DNA of 64,000 nt, taken from Chromatiales bacterium. Lineage in GTDB: Bacteria; Pseudomonadota; Gammaproteobacteria; Steroidobacterales; GCA-2729495. Both the position numbers and the translations under genes were made by a program. Under the pieces are notes generated by a model that was given only the letters and a program-made list of their open reading frames with translations, did no database searches and had not been told where the DNA came from. Location of the stretch: assembly GCA_016789845.1 (NCBI GenBank), contig JAEUQA010000041.1:32786-96785 (forward strand). The letters are read 5' to 3'. Below, one piece after another: positions 33,303-39,822 of this stretch. Every line of letters starts with the position of its first letter. Within the stretch, counting starts at the first letter, position 1.

Positions 33303-34418
33303 CTAGTGCACGTGCCCGTGCTCGCCGTGCTGGTGGTCATGACCCTCACCATGGTCATGCCGGGACTCGCCATGTTCATGAGCCGGCGCCGGATTCTGCC
33401 GGGCCCGGACGGCTTCCTCGGGATCGATGCCGGTCGCGAGGGCAAGCCGGAGCGAGGCCAGGGCCGGCAGGTGCTTTTCCGCCTGGGCCTGCAGCTTCTC
33501 GGTGATGATCGCCGCCTCTCGTACGAGCAGGGAATCGTCCACCACCACGTCCGCCTCGGCGTACATGCGATGCCCGATCCAGCGCGTGCGGACGTTCTGG
33601 ATGCTCCGGACACCCGGCACGTGCTCGCCGGTGTGCCGCAGCAGCGCCGTGAATTCCGGCTCGACGCCATCCAGGGCCCGCGTGAACACCGCGCGGGCCG
33701 ACTGCCAGACGATACCGAAGATCAGGATGGTGATGAGCCCGCCCACGAGCGGGTCCGCCAGGGGGAAGCCCAGCCAGACACCGATGGCGCCACCGACCAC
33801 CGCCAGGCTCGTCAGCCCGTCCACCCGCGCGTGATAGCCGTCTGCGATGAGGGCGGCGCTGTTGATCTCGCGACCGACCCGGATGCGGAACACGGCCACT
33901 GCCTCGTTGCCGATGAAGCCGATGACGCCGGCCGCCGCCACCGCGCCGAGGAATTTGATTTCCTGGGGATTGATCAGCCGGTCGATGGTCTGGTAGCCGG
34001 CGACGAGTGCGCTGAACAGGATCAGGCCCACGATGGTCATGCCTGCCAGGTCCTCCACCCGCCCCAGGCCGTAGGTGAACTGGTCGCTGGGCTTGCGGCG
34101 GGCGAAGGCGAAGGCGATCCAGAGCGGGATCGCGGTGGCCGCGTCGCCCACGTTGTGAATGGTATCCGCGAGGAGCGCGACGCTGCCCGACAACAGCACG
34201 ATGAAGATCTGGAAGACGGCCGTGATGGCCAGTATCACGAAGGACCATTTGATCGCCCAGATGCCCCGCTCGGTCGTGGCAATCGTAGGGTCGATTACCC
34301 CGTGCGTGTGGGCGTGGCCGCCGTCGTGGCTGTGGCCATGCCCGTGCCCGTGATTGGCATGCCCCGCCGCATGCCCCTTCTCGCCGAAGCCCAGCCAGTC
34401 AAGTGCGTTGCGCAACAT
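33303..34418 (-). CDS. dmeF: Cation diffusion facilitator (DmeF-like Ni/Co/Zn efflux)
   Basis: A 371-residue CDF transporter with six membrane segments. Metal-site residues in the family arrangement are present: HNVGD (LLADTIHNVGDAA) in helix 2 and DGYHARVD in helix 5. Both ends are histidine-rich (HGHGHGHSHDGGHAHTHG near the start; HDHGEGHDHQHGEHGHVH at the end), as in DmeF, which exports cobalt and nickel. The start at 34418 is favoured by a GGAGA 7 nt upstream; ATG 34424 lies too close. It is 23 nt downstream of a metal-sensing repressor gene, the known dmeR-dmeF layout. The metal is inferred. Confidence 0.88.
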   Translation of the reverse strand: MLRNALDWLGFGEKGHAAGHANHGHGHGHSHDGGHAHTHGVIDPTIATTERGIWAIKWSFVILAITAVFQIFIVLLSGSVALLADTIHNVGDAATAIPLWIAFAFARRKPSDQFTYGLGRVEDLAGMTIVGLILFSALVAGYQTIDRLINPQEIKFLGAVAAAGVIGFIGNEAVAVFRIRVGREINSAALIADGYHARVDGLTSLAVVGGAIGVWLGFPLADPLVGGLITILIFGIVWQSARAVFTRALDGVEPEFTALLRHTGEHVPGVRSIQNVRTRWIGHRMYAEADVVVDDSLLVREAAIITEKLQAQAEKHLPALASLRLALATGIDPEEAVRARQNPAPAHEHGESRHDHGEGHDHQHGEHGHVH

Positions 34419-34441
34419 TGGCATTCTCCATGGACCAGCCG

Positions 34442-34771
34442 CTACAGGTAGCGGCTGATCTTCTTGAAACCCTCGATGGTGGCCCGCTGGTCGCGGCTGG
34501 TCGGCCCGATGGCATCCTCGAGGCAATGCTCGATGTGGTCGTGGATCAGCGTGGACTTGGCCTCCTCCAGCGCGCGGATCACCGCGTGCAGCTGCTGGGC
34601 GATGTCCGCGCAATCCCGGCCAGACTCGATCATCCCGCCAATCGTCTGCAGGTGGCCGGTAGCGCGCCGCAGCCGGTTCACCACGTCCCTGTGGGTGCGG
34701 TGGGTGGCGGCATCGTGAGCCGGGGCGTGGTCCCTGCCGTGGGGCTGGGACGCGGTCTTCGCTGCAGACAT
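34442..34771 (-). CDS. dmeR: CsoR/RcnR-family metal-sensing repressor (DmeR-like)
   Basis: A 109-residue all-helical DUF156 protein. Sensing residues of the RcnR/DmeR branch are visible: the histidines of THRTHRDVVNRLRRATGH near residues 24-40, Cys in ESGRDCADIAQQLH, and the HDHIEHCLED helix. The N-terminal tail is also histidine-rich. In this family the apo-repressor binds a GC-rich palindrome and releases DNA on Ni or Co. The TATCCCC/GGGGATA palindrome at 34808-34826, 37 nt upstream of the start, fits as its operator. It precedes dmeF, the gene it should control. Confidence 0.88.
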   Translation of the reverse strand: MSAAKTASQPHGRDHAPAHDAATHRTHRDVVNRLRRATGHLQTIGGMIESGRDCADIAQQLHAVIRALEEAKSTLIHDHIEHCLEDAIGPTSRDQRATIEGFKKISRYL

Positions 34772-34807
34772 GGACGGGGCTCCCGGGAAGGTGCAAGCGG
34801 GTATTCT

Positions 34808-34826
34808 TATCCCCTCCTGGGGGATA
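34808..34826 (-). promoter_or_regulatory. Palindromic operator of the dmeR-dmeF operon
   Basis: Perfect inverted repeat TATCCCC-TCCTG-GGGGATA, 37 nt ahead of the dmeR start codon. GC-tract palindromes of this shape (AT-flanked runs of G/C) are the known DNA targets of RcnR/CsoR-type repressors. The position next to the operon start supports autoregulation. Confidence 0.75.
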
Positions 34827-34888
34827 GGTCAAGGCCCATGACCCGGACTGCCTGATCGCGGCGCCGGTGCTGCTACCATGCGTCGCGC

Positions 34889-36199
34889 ATGCTCCGCTTC
34901 ACCCGCTACCAGTGGACCGTCCTCGCTGCCGCCTGGCTCGGGTGGGGCTTCGACGTTTTCGACGGCCTGCTCTTCAATTACGTGGCACCCAACGCGGTGC
35001 CCACCCTGCTCGGGCTGCCCCTGGGTTCGCCGGAGGCCCGGTCGGCCACGCTGTACTGGACCGGCCTGCTCACCTCGCTCTTTCTCATTGGCTGGGCGGT
35101 GGGCGGCGTGATCTTCGGCCCCATCAGCGACCGCTTCGGACGCCGCCGGACGCTCATGATCACGATGGTGCTGTACGCCTTCGGCACGGCTGCCTGCGCC
35201 TTCGTGACCGACATCTGGCAGCTGACGGCGTGCCGGCTGATCGCGAGCCTCGGAATCGGCGGTGAGTGGGCCGCAGGCGCTGCCATGGTGGCGGAAGTCG
35301 TGGATGAGGAGCATCGGGTGGAGGCCGGGGCCCTGCTGTACACGGCGGCACCGTTCGGCCTGTTCCTGGCCACGGCCGTGAATGCCCTCGTGGCCGGCAA
35401 CCTCATGACGGAAAGCCCCGAAACCAGCTGGCGATTCGTTCTCCTGTTTGGCCTGCTGCCCGCCGCCGCCGCCCTGCTGGTTCGCCTGTACATCAAGGAG
35501 CCGGACCGCTGGGTCACCACGGCGAAAGCACAGGCCCCGCCGCGAATCCGGGAGCTGTTCAATCCCGTCTTCTGGCCCCGGACCCGGAGCGCACTGCTGA
35601 TGACGTTCGTGGCCCTGCTGACATGGTGGAGCTGCAACGCCTTCATTCCGGTCGTCAGCGCCACCCTCGGCCAGGTGGAGGCGGCAGCGGCGGGCCTGGA
35701 CAAGGCGGCAACCAGCGCCCTCGTGGAAAGCTGGAAGACGATCGCCACCACGGCTTTCAATCTCGGTGGGCTCATCGGCACCCTGCTGACCGTGCCCTTC
35801 GCGAAGCGCCTTGGCCGCCGGCCCATGTTTGCGGTGTACTTCGGCGTGGCGGCCGTGTCCCTGATGGCCACGTTCGGACTGGACATCCCGAACGAGGCAC
35901 GCCTGTACATGTACTTCTTCATCGGCCTCAGCGTCTTCGGTGTCTTTGGCAGCTTCACCTACTACCTTCCCGAGCTGTTCCCCACCCGGCTGCGGGCCAC
36001 CGGATCCGGGTTCTGCTACAACATCGGCCGGGTGGTGGCTGCGGCCGGCCCGTTTGTCGTCGGCGCCGTGGCCGCCGCGGGCGCCGGGGAGCCCTCGGTC
36101 ATTCTCAATGCCCTCTTCGCCGTGGCCCTGGTGCCCCTAGTCGGCCTGTTGTTCATTCCCTGGGTGATCGAGACCCGGGGCCAGACGCTGCCCCCGTAG
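34889..36199 (+). CDS. Major facilitator superfamily transporter (sugar/aromatic-acid type)
   Basis: A 436-residue MFS permease of the sugar/benzoate-transporter class: 12 membrane segments, GWGFDVFDGLLFNYV at the start of helix 1 (the D-x-x-D motif of AAHS/sialate-type symporters), GPISDRFGRRRTLM in loop 2-3, RLIASLGIGGEWAAG and a late PELFPTRLRATGSGF signature. Substrate is likely an organic acid. The TAG stop is in the GTAGGAGCGG motif, directly before the palindrome at 36214. It is divergent from dmeR (spacing 117 nt including the operator). Confidence 0.87.
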   Translation: MLRFTRYQWTVLAAAWLGWGFDVFDGLLFNYVAPNAVPTLLGLPLGSPEARSATLYWTGLLTSLFLIGWAVGGVIFGPISDRFGRRRTLMITMVLYAFGTAACAFVTDIWQLTACRLIASLGIGGEWAAGAAMVAEVVDEEHRVEAGALLYTAAPFGLFLATAVNALVAGNLMTESPETSWRFVLLFGLLPAAAALLVRLYIKEPDRWVTTAKAQAPPRIRELFNPVFWPRTRSALLMTFVALLTWWSCNAFIPVVSATLGQVEAAAAGLDKAATSALVESWKTIATTAFNLGGLIGTLLTVPFAKRLGRRPMFAVYFGVAAVSLMATFGLDIPNEARLYMYFFIGLSVFGVFGSFTYYLPELFPTRLRATGSGFCYNIGRVVAAAGPFVVGAVAAAGAGEPSVILNALFAVALVPLVGLLFIPWVIETRGQTLPP

Positions 36200-36292
36200 G
36201 AGCGGCGGAGGAGAAATGGGGACAGATTTATTTTCCTGGTTTTCCCGGGACCCGGTCCCGGGAAAACCAGGAAAATAAATCTGTCCCCATTT
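36196..36292. repeat. Family-2 palindrome, copy 1 (with a GTAGGAGCGG fragment)
   Basis: A perfect inverted repeat: arms of 39 nt at 36214-36252 and 36254-36292 around a single C at 36253. Each arm holds the core AAATGGGGACAGATTTATTT seen also at 42.6 kb. Just upstream (36196-36205) lies GTAGGAGCGG, the tip of the family-1 repeat; its TAG is the stop codon of the MFS gene. I recall this core as common near REP-associated tyrosine transposases in gammaproteobacteria. As RNA it would form a very long hairpin and may end transcription of the MFS gene before the cysA promoter. Confidence 0.9.
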
Positions 36293-36310
36293 TCCCACTC
36301 CTGCGGCGGG

Positions 36311-36343
36311 AACCGGTTTGTAACCGGTCTATAACTGACGGTA
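36311..36343 (+). promoter_or_regulatory. Three 11-bp direct repeats ahead of cysA (putative OmpR/PhoB-type operator)
   Basis: Three consecutive 11-bp units: AACCGGTTTGT (36311-36321), AACCGGTCTAT (36322-36332) and a partial AACTGACGGTA (36333-36343). Units one and two share 9 of 11 bases. TATAAC at 36330-36335 could be the -10 box, so the repeats would cover the -35 region. OmpR/PhoB-type regulators bind such head-to-tail 11-bp repeats, and a regulator of that family is the last gene of the operon. Hence an autoregulatory site is likely, but it has not been shown. Confidence 0.6.
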
Positions 36344-36373
36344 AGACCACCAGGCCGGTATTCTCCCCGGCCC

Positions 36374-38086
36374 ATGTCCATCACCCTCGACCAGGTCACC
36401 AAGCAGTACCAGGGCAACCCGGTCGTCAACGACGTGTCTCTGGCCGTGGCGGAGGGCGAGTTCTTCGTCCTGCTGGGACCCAGCGGCAGCGGCAAGAGCA
36501 CCCTCCTCCGGGCCATCGCGGGCCTCACCGAGGTCGACCACGGTCGCATCACCCTCTTTGGCCGGGACGTCACGCAGGTTTCAGCCCGCGAGCGGGAAGT
36601 CGGCTTCGTCTTCCAGAACTACGCGCTCTTCCGGCACATGACCGTCGGCGAGAACATCGAGTTCGCCCTGCGGGTCCGCCGGGAAAAGGCGGCGGAGCGC
36701 GTCCGGCGTCGCAAGGAATTGCTCGAACTCATCGGCCTCGCGGACATGGACGACCGCCTGCCGATCCAGCTCTCCGGCGGACAGCAGCAGCGCGTAGCCG
36801 TGGCCCGGGCGCTGGCGCACAAGCCCAAGGTCCTGCTGCTCGACGAGCCCTTCGGCGCGCTGGACGCGAAGATCAGGGAGGAATTGCGCCGGACCATCCG
36901 CTCCGTCCAGCGGGAACTCGGCATCACCACCATTCTCGTCACCCATGACCAGGAAGAGGCCTTTGCCCTCGGCGACAGGCTTGGCGTAATGAACCTGGGC
37001 CGGCTGCTGGAAGCGGGCCGGCCGACCGACCTCTACAGTCGCCCGGCAACCCGGTTCGTAGCCACGTTCCTCGGGGCCGCGAACCTGCTCCTGCGGCGGG
37101 AGGCGAGGCTGGGCCCGGAGGCTGCCGGGCAATCCAGGCGCGAACAGGAAGTGGTGGCCATGCTGAGGCCCGAAGAGGCCGAACTCGCCCCCGACAGGGA
37201 TGCGCTGACGACGGGCTTTCTGGGCTATGGCCACGTCGAGGAAATGCAGTTCACGGGAGCGCTCGAGCGGCTGCGCGTGCGGATGGGGACCGAGGCGGCA
37301 GAACGGCATGCCGACGCGTCGGCCACCGCCATGTCGCCCGTCTGGATCGACGTCACCCGCACCCAGCCGGAGCAGCGGGCGTTTCCGCTGGCGCCTGGCC
37401 AGCTGGTGGCAGTGGGCACCCGACGCATTCACGTGCTCCCCACGCCGCTCTCCAGCTTCACCGTGTGCGCCGAATCCCGGGAGGCGGCAGAGCGGCTGAT
37501 GAGTAATCATTGGCTCACCGACCTGGCTGCGCGCATGCAAACGCGGTTGTCGGCGCAAGTCGAGCCCCAACTGGCTTCCGAAATACCCGCGCCAGGGCCC
37601 GCTCCGGCCGGCGTGGCCGTCGTGGCAGCGGGCCCGGACTGCCCGGCCAAGGTCCGCCGGTTACTCGGCCGGGGGGTAACGCCCATCCTGTGCCTGCCGG
37701 AAGATGCGGAGCCACCCGGCCGCGTGGTCGTGCACTTCGCCGGGCAGGTCGCACGGCGCGCCACGCTCGCGATGACCGCCAGCCTCCTGCGCCACGTGCC
37801 CGCCGAGGCAGTGTTCCTCGGCATCCTGCCCAGCGGCAGCCCCGAGCGGACCCGCACGGCAGGCGTCCGGCAACTGCTCGATGTCCGCTCAGAGGCACAG
37901 GCGGGCCACGGCCTGGACGTCCGCACGGAGCTGCGGCTCGGTGACCGCATCGAGGAACTGCTGCGTGAACTGGGGAGCCAGCCCGGGCAGATGCTGGTGC
38001 TCGGGCTGCCCGAGGCGGGTTCGCTTCCCGAGAACTTCGAGGCGCTCCTCACCCAATCGCCGGGCTGGCCCGTCCTGCTGGCCTGA
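36374..38086 (+). CDS. cysA: Sulfate ABC transporter ATPase with C-terminal universal-stress-like domain
   Basis: A 570-residue protein; typical CysA is about 350-365. Residues 1-240 are a CysA-type ATPase: Walker A GPSGSGKST (35-43), CysA-typical VGFVFQNYALFRHMTV, LSGGQ (133-137), LLLDEP (Walker B about 154-159). Residues about 240-360 form the regulatory TOBE-like region. The rest, about 400-570, looks like a universal-stress-protein fold: VVVHFAGQVARRATLAM, LGILPSG and LGDRIEELL...MLVLGLP. It could sense a nucleotide or redox state and gate transport. It is the first gene of cysA-cysT-cysW-kinase-regulator; the ATG at 36374 opens the ATPase. Confidence 0.85.
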   Translation: MSITLDQVTKQYQGNPVVNDVSLAVAEGEFFVLLGPSGSGKSTLLRAIAGLTEVDHGRITLFGRDVTQVSAREREVGFVFQNYALFRHMTVGENIEFALRVRREKAAERVRRRKELLELIGLADMDDRLPIQLSGGQQQRVAVARALAHKPKVLLLDEPFGALDAKIREELRRTIRSVQRELGITTILVTHDQEEAFALGDRLGVMNLGRLLEAGRPTDLYSRPATRFVATFLGAANLLLRREARLGPEAAGQSRREQEVVAMLRPEEAELAPDRDALTTGFLGYGHVEEMQFTGALERLRVRMGTEAAERHADASATAMSPVWIDVTRTQPEQRAFPLAPGQLVAVGTRRIHVLPTPLSSFTVCAESREAAERLMSNHWLTDLAARMQTRLSAQVEPQLASEIPAPGPAPAGVAVVAAGPDCPAKVRRLLGRGVTPILCLPEDAEPPGRVVVHFAGQVARRATLAMTASLLRHVPAEAVFLGILPSGSPERTRTAGVRQLLDVRSEAQAGHGLDVRTELRLGDRIEELLRELGSQPGQMLVLGLPEAGSLPENFEALLTQSPGWPVLLA

Positions 38087-38106
38087 GCCGGCGGGGTGCA
38101 ACGTCC

Positions 38107-38946
38107 GTGAGCGCCTTTCGCCAACCCAGCGTGCTTCCCGGCTTTGGCCTTACCCTGGGCTTTGCCACGTTCTTCCTGAGCGCCATCGTCCTGCTCCCGC
38201 TGGCAGCGCTCGTCCTCAAGACGGCGAGCATGAGCTGGGCGGACTTCGTGGCCGTCGTCTCGAGCCCGCGTGCCCTGGCCTCCTATCGGCTGTCCTTCGG
38301 TGCATCGCTGGTCGCCGCCCTCATCAACACCGTCTTCGGCTTCATCGTGGCATGGACCCTCGTGCGCTACGAGTTCCCCGGCCGCAAGGTGCTGGATGCG
38401 ATGATCGACATGCCCTTCGCCCTGCCCACGGCGGTCTCGGGCATAGCGCTGACCGCGGTCTTCGCCCAGAACGGCTGGATCGGCCAGTACCTGGAGCCCT
38501 GGGGCATCAAGGTGGCCTACACCTGGCTGGGCGTCACGCTCGCCCTGACCCTGATCGGCCTCCCTTTCGTCGTGCGCTCCGTCCAGCCCTCGCTGCTGGA
38601 GGTCCAGCGTGACCTGGAGGATGCGGCGGAAACCCTCGGTGCGACACCCATCTACATCTTCCGCCGGATCATCTTCCCCACGGTGCTCCCCGCCCTCGCC
38701 TCCGGTTTCACGCTGGCCTTTGCCCGTGCGGTCGGCGAATACGGTTCGGTGATCTTCATCGCCGGCAACCTGCCGATGAAGACCGAGATCACGCCGCTCC
38801 TGATCGTGATCAAGCTCGAGGAGTTCGACTACAACGGCGCGGCAGCCCTCGGCTTCGTCATGCTTGCCATGTCATTCCTGATGCTGTTATCGATCAACCT
38901 GGTGCAGGCCTGGGGCCGGCGCCACATCGTGGCGGCACGCCGCTGA
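38107..38946 (+). CDS. cysT: Sulfate ABC transporter permease
   Basis: A 279-residue permease of the CysT (CysU) type with six membrane segments and the EAA loop DAAETLGATPIYIFRRI. E. coli CysT is 277 residues. The family mark DMPFALPTAVSGIALTAVF is present. It starts at a GTG (38107), 20 nt after cysA; the ATG of cysW overlaps its TGA by 1 nt (TGATG). With cysW and cysA it makes the sulfate/thiosulfate importer. Confidence 0.94.
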   Translation: MSAFRQPSVLPGFGLTLGFATFFLSAIVLLPLAALVLKTASMSWADFVAVVSSPRALASYRLSFGASLVAALINTVFGFIVAWTLVRYEFPGRKVLDAMIDMPFALPTAVSGIALTAVFAQNGWIGQYLEPWGIKVAYTWLGVTLALTLIGLPFVVRSVQPSLLEVQRDLEDAAETLGATPIYIFRRIIFPTVLPALASGFTLAFARAVGEYGSVIFIAGNLPMKTEITPLLIVIKLEEFDYNGAAALGFVMLAMSFLMLLSINLVQAWGRRHIVAARR

Positions 38947-39818
38947 TGGTCGGCATCGCAGCAACCGGCGCGGCGGAGATCGCCCGCCGCCCTGGACGCG
39001 GAACCTTGCGCTCGGCCCTTGTGCGCTGGGTCTTCATCGCACTGTCCCTCGGCTTCCTTGCAGCGGTGCTGCTCGCGCCGCTGGCGGCCGTGTTTGCCAC
39101 GGCCCTCGGCCAGGGGATCGGCGCCTACCTGGACAGCTTCAAGGACCCGGACACGGGCTCGGCCATCCGCCTGACGCTCCTCACAGCCGTGATCGTGGTA
39201 CCCCTGAACACCATCTTTGGCATCTCGGCAGCCTGGGCCATCGCCAAATTCGAGTTTCGCGGCAAGACCTTCCTGATCACCCTGATCGACCTGCCGTTCG
39301 CCGTATCGCCCATCATCTCCGGCCTGGTCTACGTGCTGCTCTTCGGTGCCCAGGGATGGTTTGGCATCTGGCTCCAGGAGCACAATATCGACGTGATCTT
39401 CGCGCTGCCGGGCATCGTGCTTGCGACCCTCTTCGTGACCTTCCCCTATGTGGCCCGGGAGCTCATCCCGCTCATGGAGCAGCTGGGTAACGACGAGGAG
39501 GAGGCCGCGATCACCCTGGGCGCCAGCGGGCTGATGACCTTCGTGCGGGTTACCCTGCCGAAGATCCGCTGGGGCCTGATCTACGGCGTAATACTCTGCA
39601 ATGCGAGGGCCATGGGCGAATTCGGCGCCGTATCCGTGGTCTCGGGGCATATACGGGGCCTGACGACTACCATGCCCTTGCATATCGAGATTCTCTACAA
39701 CGAGTATGCGTTCGTCGGCGCGTTCGCGGTGGCCTCCCTGCTTACGCTCCTCGCGGTCGTTACGCTCATCGTCAAGAGCGTGATCGAGTGGCAGGCCAGC
39801 AGGACTACCGGACACTGA
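38946..39818 (+). CDS. cysW: Sulfate ABC transporter permease
   Basis: A 290-residue CysW-type permease, six membrane segments, with DLPFAVSPIISGLVYVLLFG and the EAA loop EEEAAITLGASGLMTFVRVTLPKIRWG (key residues EE..G). The family's AMGEFGAVSVVSGHIRG signature near residue 225 is intact. The first 35 residues are cytoplasmic and basic. It ends 4 nt before the histidine kinase gene, with overlapping ribosome sites, so the kinase-regulator pair is certainly read through from the transporter genes. Confidence 0.94.
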   Translation: MVGIAATGAAEIARRPGRGTLRSALVRWVFIALSLGFLAAVLLAPLAAVFATALGQGIGAYLDSFKDPDTGSAIRLTLLTAVIVVPLNTIFGISAAWAIAKFEFRGKTFLITLIDLPFAVSPIISGLVYVLLFGAQGWFGIWLQEHNIDVIFALPGIVLATLFVTFPYVARELIPLMEQLGNDEEEAAITLGASGLMTFVRVTLPKIRWGLIYGVILCNARAMGEFGAVSVVSGHIRGLTTTMPLHIEILYNEYAFVGAFAVASLLTLLAVVTLIVKSVIEWQASRTTGH

Positions 39819-39822
39819 AACC

